This document shows positions 37,331 to 49,488 of a stretch of DNA of 64,000 nt, piece after piece (the stretch's first letter is position 1; each line of letters begins with the position of its first letter). This stretch comes from Hexactinellida sp. DTS-2022 (taxonomy: Eukaryota > Porifera > Hexactinellida), in contig JAPNXP010000012.1 of assembly GCA_028753945.1 (NCBI GenBank), positions 2,108,001-2,172,000 on the forward strand, written 5' to 3'. The position numbers were made by a program, and so were the translations under genes. Under the pieces are notes generated by a model. It saw only the letters and a list, made by a program, of their open reading frames with translations, was not told the origin of the DNA and did not search any database.

Positions 37331-37672
37331 TTTCAAAATATACTCAAGTTTTATTAAATAATTGAAACTTACCTGGTGTTCCAACCACATAATTATTAAT
37401 AAAGACCAAATCATAGCATTCCAATATGCTAAGGCAATGGCACTCATGTATTTTGGACCATGTATTAGTTAAACGAGTTAGTATATAGTATTTGATAATA
37501 TACCTAATACATTATGTATAATAAAATTTGTTGTTGTTTACAGTCAGGTTACATTGTTGATGCATATTTATTAGGTTTTTCTTATATCTTGATCCCTTTC
37601 TGATATTAATTAAAATGCTTAATAGTAGTTAGTGAAGATTTGAACTAACACTACATAGTTAATTAATTCATG

Positions 37673-40353
37673 CATAGCCTACTCTATATATGGCCTGACA
37701 GTAGATATACCAGGGATGCACAAGAAGATGGGAAATTTTAATTTTTTAATGTTTTCTATATTGAACTACTAAGTTCTTTATACGTCTCTAGGTCATATAT
37801 ATAACTCAGCCCTGCTAGCCCGTGATTAGTATTAGCTGTAATGAGAAGGGTGATTGGATTTTCATAATTTAATAGTAATAATAAACACAAACAGTACAAT
37901 TTTTAATATTGATGCTACAGTAAATACTACACAATTATTTGCTTTCTTTCCTCTCTCCTCTTTCTCTCTCTGGCTCTAGCAGTGACACACGACACACTTA
38001 ACTACATAATATAAATAAGAATAAACAGAGTAATACAAATCATGGTAAATACAAATAAGTAAACACATAATTAAGAGAATTTCTTTAATTTACGCTTTTC
38101 TATACTTTTTGGAAGAACCAGCGAGTTATAATTCTTAACTTTGTTTACAAGAAAGCAATTCGCTGCGGTAAAGACTAGCTTCGATAAGATGTTCCAACTA
38201 AACACACCACAGCTAATACAAGTAGACTTCCAAATTCTTGGATCACAATAATCACTATCTTCCAAATACAGCAACGCGAGTTCAAATATTATTTTCTAGA
38301 AGGTCCACTTACAAGCTTTGCCAACAGCTCTTTATTGTTTTCGATGGCACTAAAGGTCTTCCATAATACAAGAACGGATTTCCAAACTGGCTCAGATGGA
38401 TATTTAAGTCCGCCACGGTCCGATAGCTGCAGAAGTTTATACTGAGAGTCCAGGTCTAAATTAAGGAGAAATTATTTATCAAGTGTTAGCATATGTAGAC
38501 AGACATGACACGGTTTTGTTCGTTCAGGTACTGATGGACAGAATAGCCTGCAATAATGGCTAATGATTGAAGTAACTGTGAACCACAATCAATTGTTGAT
38601 AGGTCATGAATCTCATCAAGAAATGGCTCCAAATTGAATTCACCATCAGTAGTGGAATACGGACAAGAAAATGACTTGACAAATGACTGAATAGATCGAA
38701 AGGAAGTGTCTTGTTGGTCAGTAAATATGTTTAATATGCTAGAAAGTTCAAGTCGATGCTCGGTTCATGGATTTGAAGATAGGAGATGTGATAATTAGAA
38801 CCCGACATCATACCGTATAGACCGAAATGGTGTTCCAAGGGATCCGTCTGTAGAAAGGAGGACAACACATATGTAAAGCCACAAGATTGAGTCAAATGAT
38901 TGGTAATTTGTGGTAAGGCATACAAGCATGTCTAAAACTGGTGTATGTTTGTTTACTCAGTTTGCCAATTTTTTCTGGTAAAGTTTGACAAGCATCTAAC
39001 CAAAAACTACACGAGTCAAAAATAGAAATCGCTCGTCATTAAAAGTCAAAGGTCTCGAGAAATTATCATTCAAACGTATTCCTTTAAATGGTGTGTTAAC
39101 GTTAAATAATTTCTAAACAGTAAGAATGGTATCAACAAACTCCGGAGTATTCTTTCTATATTCTGGATAACGCAATTCGTTCTGGATAGTTAGCGCAGAT
39201 ATTGTTAATTCGTTAACGACTTTCAAAACCAGTTTTACATTTTTGACGCTCTATGCTAGACGGAAAACATGACTCCATAGTCAAATGAGGAGCTAACTTG
39301 GCTAAACTTCTTCTTTCTGAATTATATAATTGACATACATCTTGAAAGAATGCACAACCGAACTCAAGGGGATAATCACAATAAGAACTAGAGTTGTATT
39401 TTAAAGCAAGTTCCGGCAAAATAGATTCAATTTCTCGGATGTCACTAATTGCAGCAATGGGAACGGATATACTCTGTCCATTAAAATAGGCTGGGGTGGA
39501 TAAATAAGCATTGATTTCAAGGTACAAATCTACGCGGAGATATTTTTTCAGCCATTTTAGCGAGAACAAACGTTATGTTACTCTCATTACGGAACCACAC
39601 CAACCAACTATTAGGTAAATAAATCAAAGTTAACTTATCTCTCAAGTCCTGTAGAGAGTTACCACAAACTTCTCTTTCTCTTGACTCTCGGATCTCAAGC
39701 TGAGTTGTAGTGTTTGGTTTATCAATTCTTCCTCTTTTGCATCGTATGACAAGCAATTCCGTTTGTTAGGTTTGGATGAGTAATATGCCGGGCAGCCGGG
39801 CAGTAAACTTGTACAGCGCCTTCCTTCAGCTTTGGCTTGGCCCGCGGTACTTCAGTAAAAGTACCATCTCCTTTTGGGACTTTGAAAGTGTAGTCTATGA
39901 ATTCTTTCTGAAACCGTTGATACATACATAGACCAACTTCAGGTCACCAATATCCTCGCGACGAAGAGCGGATGTCCAGGCATGATTCAGGGTTGGTGTA
40001 CTTTGAGACATCTTGAACATAGGAACATGGTCATCCGGGTTGTAATTGATCTTGCAACCGGGGAGTCGGGGACAGAACAAGAGTTAGGCATGAATAGAAG
40101 CTAATATGAATAAAATACCAGAGCGAAATGTAAAAAGGATGGGATAGTACGTCAATAGAAGAGTTTGGAATAAAAATTATAAAATCTGATCAATAGTTGT
40201 ATATATTTCAAGAATATTTCTAATTAATGTGGTTGATTATTATTATTATTTTTGAAATTAAATATTGTGGTTGGATAAATATTACCATCTTCTCCTCCAT
40301 CCTTGGTCCATATTTTATAGGTTACTGTCAGGCCATATATAGAGTAGGCTATG
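37673..40353 (-). mobile_element. P-like element 4 (THAP type), complete ends
   Basis: It starts catagcctactctatatatgg, ends ccatatatagagtaggctatg, and is flanked by a perfect 7-bp duplication attcatg (37666-37672 and 40354-40360). At 2.7 kb it is the only copy here with both ends and no large insertion. It contains the pseudogene at 38071-40091. Confidence 0.85.
38071..40091 (-). pseudogene. P-element/THAP transposase pseudogene
   Basis: Minus strand. THAP finger first (MPNSC at 40091, then after an early frameshift LPGCKINYNPDD, HAWTSALRREDIGDLKLVYV and a final RAKPKLKEGAVQ near 39830). Next comes the DKLTLIYLPNSWLVWF block (about 39640-39590) and QLYNSERRSLAKLAPHL (about 39330). Last are LQTDPLEHHFGLYGMMSGSN (38850-38790) and a C-terminal tail to 38071. 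THAP binds the element ends and the RNase H-like core cuts; the core's acidic residues cannot all be placed. Several frameshifts. Confidence 0.75.
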
Positions 40354-40499
40354 ATTCATGAAATAAATAACAAACACAATGAACTAAGTGTAACATTAAA
40401 CAACAGTATAGAGTCTCTCTGTAAAGTAATGAGATTAGGAGTGAAACTTGTATATGCAATAGAATTTGTCAGAGGAACTCTTCACTCAACAAACATCTT

Positions 40500-40690
40500 A
40501 TAGGGCAGCGGTTCTGAAATTCGGTCTATGGTTGGAAGTAGGGGTCAACAAGATCTCTAAATTTGTTTACGGGCAATGGGGGGGTCAACAGAATGTTTGG
40601 TATTTGGGAAAGGGGTCCACGATTGAAAAATGTGGGGTTCGCTGTGATAGTTCCCCCCCCCCCTAAATTGAAATTTCAAACTTAATATAC
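40500..40690. repeat. possible partial hAT MITE
   Basis: Starts cagcggttctgaaattcgg, which resembles a hAT MITE left end, and continues with ggggtcaac words and a C-run. No matching right end or duplication was found, so the unit may be truncated. Confidence 0.35.
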
Positions 40691-40706
40691 GTGCGTATAA
40701 TAAATA

Positions 40707-41035
40707 CAATAGAAGTTCGTTAGTAATGACACGATTAATTCTGTCCCCTCAAAGCCTTTTCAACACATTCATATTGGTTAATACAATCCCGGTGTAAAAA
40801 GCGCGCATTGGGGACCCCAGCGTTTTAGGGCCCCTGTCCCAAATTCCCAACATTTTAGGAACCCCGTCCCCTTATTGCTAATGTTTTAAAGCCCAGGGGG
40901 CCAAAAACGCTAACGATTTAGGGACGGGGCCTAAAACGTTGGGGTCCCCATAACTCGCTTAAACCGGATAAGGCGAACGAACGCATATTGATGGTCCCCT
41001 GGCTGTTATTCGTACTACATAACGAGATTCTACTG
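40707..41035. mobile_element. Tc1/mariner-type MITE with gggacc repeats
   Basis: Inverted ends caatagaagttcgttagta and acataacgagattctactg are flanked by TA (40705-40706 and 41036-41037). The GC-rich interior carries repeated ttttagggccc and gaccccgtcccc words. Confidence 0.65.
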
Positions 41036-41667
41036 TATACATGTTTTACTTTACCCGGCCAAAAGTATTTAAAATCCGAAATTTGTGCCACAAGTGGCTG
41101 ATGACAGGGATAGATATACCTCTTCAAATATCGACATAACATGACCTGAAAACACTCGGTTTTCAAGTTTATAACGATAGTAATCATAGTATGATATTAT
41201 AATTAACTCATATCAATGTAGTGGCATTTGTGTTCCTGTCAATGGGCCACTTGTGAAACAAGTGGAGCAAAAAACCGCGTGCCACGCCGATGCAGCCAGA
41301 GTATATCCTACCACACTTAGAAAATTTATCGAAAGTGGAGAAATACACCTTACACTGGCTTGAACAGGTATGAAATAATGATGCTAAACAATGTACAATA
41401 TAGAGTGGATCTATCGGGGCTGAAAATTTGCAAATCAAATGCATATAAAATGACTCTTTAACCAATCCATAGTTCAACGAAAAACATGAGTACCATTGTC
41501 TTAATATATTGAATGCTATGACCAAATGTTAGCATTTCTAAAACTTGAGTAGATCTATGAATTTATTGAAAACTTGAGTAGATTCGGCAAGATCTAGTTT
41601 TATTTTTGAGTGTCAGTAAAACTAGATACATTTTGTAATTTTCCCTTAATAAAAAAATAATTATTTT

Positions 41668-41944
41668 AGGCCTGAAACGAATATTCGAATATTCATTCGT
41701 TTAGATGACTAAGCATTAAATCAATTTCAAGACACATAATACATAGGAAAATAGGTTTTTGTTAATGTTACAATGGTTAAATAATAGTTTCAAAGTGTAT
41801 TAGATACAAATTTGATATTAATCAGCTAGTTTAGGTAGGAATTTATATTTACGATATCTCAAAGATCATGATCCGTTTAAATCTAATATTCGTTCAATCA
41901 TTTCGAACGAATATTCTAATATTCGGTCTATTCGTTTCAGCCCC
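41668..41944. mobile_element. MITE with gaaacgaat ends
   Basis: The left edge ggcctgaaacgaatattcga and the right edge attcggtctattcgtttcagcc are inverted relatives. The interior is AT-rich. No certain target duplication. Confidence 0.5.
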
Positions 41945-42539
41945 AAAATTTATTTATATCAAAATTGAAATTAGTATTTTTATTTTTCAATAATAATACC
42001 TTTAAATACCCACCTCCTTAAGATATCAAAGTAGAACCTCTCTAGTTTAGCGGTTTCGGAATAAAACTCAAAACCCCATATTATAAAGTTTTTATTATGT
42101 TCACCTTTTGCGCGATATAATATTAGTATGTATCCCATCACTAAATCCTGGAAGCATTTTAAGTTACTGATATTATTTATTATTGCCTCTTAGCGTTAAT
42201 GACTTGCTATGAAATATATTAATTAGGATATGTACTAATATTTAAATACCTACTATAACTGTGATTTAATTTGAAAAATTGATTTAAATCAAAAATCTGA
42301 TTTAAATCAAATACATCCAATATTTTTATTTTTAAAAAGATCATGGTTTTCATCAACCCTTCTGTGAAGTTAAGCTAGGTATCAAGAGAAAGCGAGTGAC
42401 TCCCTAAACAGCTCGCACCAAATAGTGGGTGAATGTCTTCAGACTGTATTCCGAGTCGAGTCACTGCTGCTAAACTGCCCAAGCTTGGATAAAACCAATT
42501 AGTAATAAGTCTTGATCTTGCCTTGGCCTTTATAATTCT

Positions 42540-43480
42540 TTGTATAGTATTACAATTTTTATTGTGCCGACTATACTGTAGTATAGTGGTCCAGTATTGA
42601 AATCACTGGCTATATTTTTATCGATATTCTTTCTCCGTGACGGTGCCCTGGCCAGAGCTTTATAGTTGAGAGGCTGAAACTTGGCATGTAGGTGCGGATG
42701 GGCCATCTAATTTGCACCTGGGGTTACGATTTTTGATCAAATTATTTTTTAACACCTATTTGAACTAATTATGGCTCATAACATGAAACAATTAATATTG
42801 AGCTTGATATAATTTACATGTACGGATGGAGAATTAGATTCTACACCTTTTGGCAAATCGAAAATGTTCAATTTGGCCTAGGTTTGTGCCATAATTGGGG
42901 TGCCAATCTCCTGTATTTCCTCACACTTCAGATTCAGTAAAACTGTTAAATCTAATCTATTGTTTCAACTTATAATAAATTTATTGATTTAACTTGATAA
43001 ATCTTCCACTATTGTTTCAATTTGCGATTATTATATTGATTTAACTTGTGAATTCGAGCTGGCTTCTATTCAATCGCAGTAATATATAATACTATACAAT
43101 GAATTGAATCAAATTCAATTAATTAAATAAGGAATTTGTTAATTTTCCTCAACTCACCGTGGATAACATTGCTAAATGACTAACTAATTATAGAATATAT
43201 TATCTATACATAATGAATTAATCGCATTAAACTCAAGATGGTTTAAGATAGAAACAAACTTACAATTTTCCAATCGTTCCTTGTGGCTCGGACCAATTAA
43301 CAAATGGTTCTTCACAGATGAGGCGTTGATGACATGGCGAAAAAAATACAAAATTGCAGCTTTGCGGACAGCATGTTCCTTTGGAGGCACTATCAATAAA
43401 CCACCACCAAAATATAGTGCTACCAAGGAGCATGTGTTTGCACAGCTGCAATTTTGGATTTTTTCTTAATGACCTAATTT
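42540..43480. repeat. diverged dispersed repeat, copy B
   Basis: Collinear with 430-1490 (see that entry). It ends about 165 bases before the Atrophin exon at 43647. The opposite-strand frames at 43184-43469 have no known domain. Confidence 0.5.
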
Positions 43481-43646
43481 AAATAAGTATTTTCACATTT
43501 GAGATATACACTTAATTTAAATCTCAACGTTATTTATGGAATAATTACTTTTACATTGAACTGGCTATGCCCTTTGATTATTTCCAAATTTCCCATCCCT
43601 TCCTTAAAAATTCCATTTATTCTAATTTGTTTCATATTTTTCTTAG

Positions 43647-45255
43647 GTCCCAAATCAAGGTGATTATTCATGACAATTATGGGGTGGAAATTTCGAGTGT
43701 TTCCTATGAGGACGTTGTCGATGATGGCGACTCTAATTCAACATCTGAACCAAATTCACCCGAATTTAAAGATGACTTTGTTCTTTTTAGACAAGAAAGT
43801 ACACAAGGTGCTGCTAGATTAGATTATATTCCCAAATCTAATATCAACGATCTCATTGTCAAAAGAAAAAGTAGCCTTGAAGGAAAGGATTTATATCAAA
43901 ATATTGAAAATCATGGAAGGCACGAATCAAAATTTAAAGATAATTATGTTAAATCACAAAATGCTACCTGTGAGAAGGTGAATCCAACACCATTTCCTCA
44001 TATATCTATAATTCCAAATACTTCGCATGCACATAGCTACCCCTCAAATATTTCCTCTATGCCTGCTAATTTATCTCATTGTAGTTTTTCGAATAATCAA
44101 AGCGGTTCTGTTATTCCTTTTCCTATTTGTACAGGTCACACTGAAGCATCAAATATAATTTATGGAAATTCTGATTCTTCTTTGGACCAGCTTGATAAGG
44201 ATAATGCTCTTTACCGATTAAATCAAGGTAATTTATTAAAGCATATGTCAAATACTCAGGACCAATTCGGAAACCAATTTATTCTTCCCAACTCACTTGG
44301 ATCAAATTTAAACTCACTACCACCTCCTACACATGTTGGTAATATAGTAAATTCCAATCCCGAGTCAATTGTTCAAACGGTTTTAACCAAGCAAGATAAT
44401 TTACAACAACCTATTTTAAATTTTACTGATTGTAATATTCCTATAACATCTAATTCAGATTTATTGCCTACAGGCTTAAATCCTTGTTTGCCATCAAGAA
44501 GCCTACCCTCTGGATCAAATTTATATATATCAAATATTCCTACTCACCTCAATCTAGACAGTATGAGAGAAATTAACCAAAGTGTATTTCATCATACTTT
44601 GCAAAATAATCAATTACAGCCTCAAATCCCAAGACCAAACCAATTGGAACCTGTTTCAAATTCCCTATTACAATCAATTCCTAATACTATTTTACCGAAT
44701 ACTAATGAGCTACAACTCACTTCCCAATCAAATACAACTGTACCATGTATCTCTTTGCCACAAATGAACAATTTGCACACTTTAATGAACAGTAATATTT
44801 TATTGGCTCCAATGCAAGAAAATCGGATAAGTAATCTACATAACAATTCCGTCTCTTCTGGTAATCTGTTGGATTCTATTCCATGCAATATTGGGCAAAC
44901 TAAACAGGGTTATCAGCAATATTTAACATTCCTGAATAGCCAATTATATTCTCAACAGTTACATGCAATATTGCTATCACAAATGCAAATGCCTACTCAA
45001 TCACTCCAAGCTCAAATTAATGCACAAGTTGCTCCATCCCCGTTACAACTGCAGTTGTCACAATTATCACAAATTCCTTCACAAGTCATTTCTACACAAA
45101 GTCAGGCATCAGTAAGTCGGCCTCAATCGCATTCTATCTCATTACCAGGTTTTATTCCTTATAATAATGAAATATTACATCAACTTCCAAACTTTACTAT
45201 TGCAAAAGATCAAGATCATAATAAAATTTTATCTAAAAATTCTGAAAAGAAATGA
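43647..45255 (+). CDS. RERE: Atrophin/RERE orthologue, Q/N/S-rich exon
   Basis: The exon follows an acceptor (catatttttcttag|g); its first base completes the codon split at 20754, so the phases agree. It is open for 535 codons to a stop at 45255. It begins with SQIKVIIHDNYGVEISSVSY and an acidic stretch (DVVDDGDSNS). The rest is a low-complexity S/N/P/Q-rich tail (for example LQLQLSQLSQIPSQVISTQ), as expected of atrophin corepressor tails. The conserved atrophin C-terminus is not visible. The sequence tca|gtaagtcgg at 45109 is a good splice donor, so the real gene may leave this frame before the stop and continue elsewhere. Without the other exons, identity rests on the exon at 19769 and the matching phase. 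Confidence 0.65.
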
Positions 45256-45414
45256 CTAATTGAAATTTTCACATGCGGATCGGTGAAGATATATTCTACA
45301 ATGTGGCTATTACTTTTATGAAATACTCTTATTATTCTTAGTTCAATGAAATTATTATTATTTGTAGTGACCTATTATTTATTTATACATTAATTATCCT
45401 GGCTTCGGCCTGTT

Positions 45415-45730
45415 GCATGATATTTTGAGCATTACTACTAGCAAACCATGGATGTGCTATTAGAAATTATACAGTGATATTTTGAGACACTATAAAAGGA
45501 ATTTTTGGCTTATTTTTACTTATGTTATGAATTTAAGTTAAGAACGAGACGCGTGAGATTTTGAGACATTACTACTAGCAAACCATCGATGTGCTGTTAG
45601 AAATTATACAGTGATATTTTGAGACGCTATAAAAGGAATTTTTGGCTTAATTACTTTTATTATGAATTTACAATTTTGAGACGCTAGTAAAGATAAACCA
45701 GAGACAGATTTGCTATTATATATTGTTTTG
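45415..45730. repeat. left subterminal tandem repeats
   Basis: Two and a half units carrying attactactagcaaacca, attatacagtgatattttga and ataaaaggaatttttggctt. The complement recurs three times at 58255-58650 near the other end of the 14.7 kb element. Confidence 0.75.
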
Positions 45731-47353
45731 AGACGCTGGTATATCACAATTTCTGACTTGATTACCTGTTTTGAACGTCTCACTATATTTTATATTCTAT
45801 CTGCAATATGTATCCCTTTTAAATCAAGTTTAATTCCTGATAATTATAGCAAGTTTTACCAATAGTCCAAATTCAATGTATATCTGATTTGACTAGTTTT
45901 CTTAATCTAATAATTACCCAATTCAGCATATGGTTATAATACTAACAATTGCAAAGACACAACTTTAATTAATTACAATCAAAAACAACTATTACAAACA
46001 AACAGAATAAATATACTAAATTAATTTAAACGAAACATAATAATACATACATAGACTAAATAAAAAACTCAACATATAAAAAATTAATATAAAAACCCCA
46101 AAAGTACCCCCCATCTTGCTCGATTGCCTCCGTCTCCTGTCCTCCCTCCTCTCCCCTTCAAACCGCCTCAAGTAAAATAATAAATACAGGAGTAACATTT
46201 AAATTAGGTAGGTTTGTTAGCTAATAGTTATAGTTATTAACTTTTGATATCCAACAAACGAATATAATACACAGTGTCAATAACGTCAATTTCCAGCACT
46301 ACCTTATCTGATTTAATCCAGCCGCTTACAACCAAAAAAAGGCTTAATCATGCATTTTTATATAGAATTTTCAGACTTTGTAGGTTTGTTCTTTCATGCA
46401 AATAGTGTATTTTTGGATATAGTGCCAACTCCAAATTCCAATGTGTCGGCCACAATTGACCACTTAAGGGACACATTTTGAAGGTGTTAGAACTCACCTA
46501 ACTTCCTCAAATCAAGTCCAATCCAATTTTTATGCCGATATTCGTAATCAACACTAAATTTGGCGTCATTTAAGTGGTCACCTGAGACAATTTTTCCTTG
46601 ACGACGCAGGAATGTTGTAGGAATTTAACAACATTCCATTCTCAAATTTTATTCTAACATTCTAACACTATCGAGTGACCCCTTGTTCGACTCCACTCAG
46701 CTTCCTGAAGCTAGTTAGACACATGCGAACCCTCTCAAAAGTCATTGGTGCTATTGTACTGTTCTGACATATTGGTTCCGGCCGGTACCAATTTGTCATA
46801 AATTGTTCATTTAACAAATTAGTTCCGGGCTAAATTTAGAGTGTTAATCATTTCTATGGGTTTGTCTATTCCATAGCAAATTCGTTCCGGATTAATTTAT
46901 ACCAGTAATCACACTTAGACGGTTCCTTATGCAACACTTAAGTAACTTTTACGTAATCACCACCCTTGCTTAGGTACATTATAATTAAAAAGCATGTACC
47001 CTCGGCCTCTGGGAAGTAGTAAATATGTGTATTATCCTACGTACTAATTGAATTAACCTTATAAATAGAGATTTTGTCTCAGGATTTCGAATTAGATGTT
47101 ATCCAATCTCGTGATTATTATTACAAGGTATGTATCAGATCCGGTGGAAGCAGTTATAGTGGTCAGGTCATGACATGACCGGCCTAACTAGTGACGTAAG
47201 AGTGGTTGAGCTATTGGCCTGACCGCTTCTGCCGGCTATGTGTATGATATTTACTGGATTCATGTTAAACATAGTCGTCTTATTATACTAACTTTGTTCT
47301 TAAACAGTAAGTATGAAAACGAATTCCGCATTTACAAATTTCTAATATGAATA

Positions 47354-47510
47354 CAGTAAACTCTCGTTATAACGATGTGCTCGTGACCTGTAAATTCCTT
47401 CGTTATATCCAGATATTCGTTATAAGCGGAAAATAATTAATGCATTTAGTGCTCCGTTAATAAGCGGGTATTTCGTTACATCCGAGTTCGTTATAACGCG
47501 AGTTCACCTG
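47354..47510. mobile_element. Tc1/mariner-type MITE (cagtaaactctcgttataac)
   Basis: Inverted ends cagtaaactctcgttataac and gttataacgcgagttcacctg are flanked by TA on both sides. Pogo/mariner-like ends. 157 bp and non-coding. Confidence 0.75.
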
Positions 47511-47969
47511 TATTTATTGTTGCTGTTACAAAATAGCAAAAAGTTGATAAATTCGAAATGCACATAGAGGCCAGCTTCCAACGGGTTTAATAGGTAAACA
47601 AGGATGATGATTTCCAAATTAGAATCGGAATATTTCTGAAATGATATTTATTGTTGTCTTTGACACTGTGGTAAGAAATTACTTATACAAAGCTCAGCTC
47701 TAGTAGAGTTCAGTTTTTCAGTATGTGTATTCAGGCACAGAAAGGTCAGTTTTTCCCAAGCTTTGAAATTGACCTTTAGAAAGTAAGCCTGGGCTTTTAG
47801 TATGGGAAAAATCTGAACTCTACAAAGCTCAGCTCTTATATAAGCATTCTCTTGTGGTAAATAGGAAAAAAGTTGTCAAGTATTATACTTCACCTAAAGA
47901 CTAGCCTTCGACAAATAAACTGGTTAATACATTTGCTGAATAGAACTTGTTTTCTGGCAGGTTTGTTCA

Positions 47970-48506
47970 AAGAGGCGGCGCCAGGATTTTCAGGTAGGGT
48001 GGCCAGGGGGGGGGGCACACTGTACAACCAGTAATGTGCTCCGGTACTAGTAACGGAGTAACGGTAAGGTAAGGGGAAAAGTAACGGTAACGGGCGTCGC
48101 GGAGTAACGGTAACGGACATCCGTTACTTTTAACTAGTTACCGTTATCTTTAATCAGTTACTCTTACCATTACATTACCGTAACACAGTAACCGTTACTA
48201 CGTTAAACTTATTCCACTACCATTACGACGTTATTTTACATCAGTTACCGTTACATTAAGGTTACTGTACTGACAAAGGTAAACGGGTAAACTTAACAAA
48301 AGTAACGGAGTAACGGTAACGGAAGAAATAAAGTAACGGTAACGGGTGAAATAAAGTAACGGTAACAGAACAAATAAAGTAACGGTAACGGAGTAAACGG
48401 AAGATTTAGTAACGGAGCACATCACTGTGTACAACATTGTCATTCTAGGGGGGGGCCAGCCTCAAAAGAGGGGGGGGGGGCATGGCCCCCCCTGGCGCCG
48501 CCACTG
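47970..48506. mobile_element. hAT-type MITE, GGCGGCGCC family, gtaacgg repeats
   Basis: Ends aagaggcggcgccagg and cctggcgccgccactg are flanked by imperfect duplications tttgttca and tttgttgt. The interior has dozens of gtaacggtaacgg words in both orientations, and G-runs. The minus-strand frames at 47890-48443 reflect this simple repeat and are not genes. Confidence 0.7.
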
Positions 48507-49488
48507 TTTGTTGTTAAGTTGAAACAACTAATAATGAGCCATATTTTGATGAATAAACGAGAGCGCGTAGCGGGTGAGTGATCTTACAATTGAGATTTTG
48601 AATACTTATTCAATATTCTAACTGTTGTTAGGTCAATTAAACCCTTCGTTTCCTGGGGTAAAAGGTACAAATAGAAAAATCCCATTTCAATTCAATTGAA
48701 ATTGAATTTAGTTTAAGTTTGACATTCACATACCTGGTGCAACGAAGGGATACGTATATACGTATATATCGTAAAACAGAAAACTATTAACAAATGAAGT
48801 ATTGAAACCTGGGATTTAGAAAGAATTCCCGCGATTCTAACCCCTATTTAGATAAAAATATATTTGTATTTGCCTCTATTTTATAAACCTGGTTTGAAGT
48901 GTTACTTAAGTGTTGCATAAGGAACCGTCTAAGTGTGATTACTGGTATAAATTAATCCGGAACGAATTTGCTATGGAATAGACAAACCCATAGAAATGAT
49001 TAACACCCTAAATTTAGCACGGAACTAATTTGTTAAATGTTCAATTTATGACAAATTGGTATCGGCCGGAACCATTTTGCAGCCGGAACAAAAATGTCAG
49101 AACAGTACAATAGCACCAAATGACTTTTGAGAGGGTCCGCATGTGTCTAAATAGCTTCAGGAAGCTGAGTGGAGTCGAACAAGGGGTGAGTCAATAGTGT
49201 TAGAATAAAATTTGAGAATGGAATGTTGTTAAATTCCTACATTATTCCTGCGTCGTCAAGGAAAAATTGTCTCAGGTGATCACTTAAATGACGCCAAATT
49301 TAGCGTTGATTACGAATATCGGCATAAAAATTGGATTGGACTTGATTTGAGGAAGTTAGATGTGTTCTAACACCTTCAAAATGTGTCCCTTAAGTGGTCA
49401 ATTGTGGCCGACACATTGGAATTTGGAGTTGGCACTATATCCAATGAAAGAACAAACCTACAAAGTCTGAAAATTCTATATAAAAATG

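Noticed and set aside
42360..42500. Possible 5S rRNA-like segment (gttaagct word)
   Set aside because: Only a few bases match and no internal promoter boxes or terminator were seen.
43184..43469. Overlapping frames on both strands just before the Atrophin exon
   Set aside because: They lie in the dispersed repeat and show no known domain; mutual overlap suggests chance.
47890..48443. Minus-strand frames rich in V, T, L and P
   Set aside because: They are translations of the gtaacgg simple repeat inside the MITE at 47970-48506.
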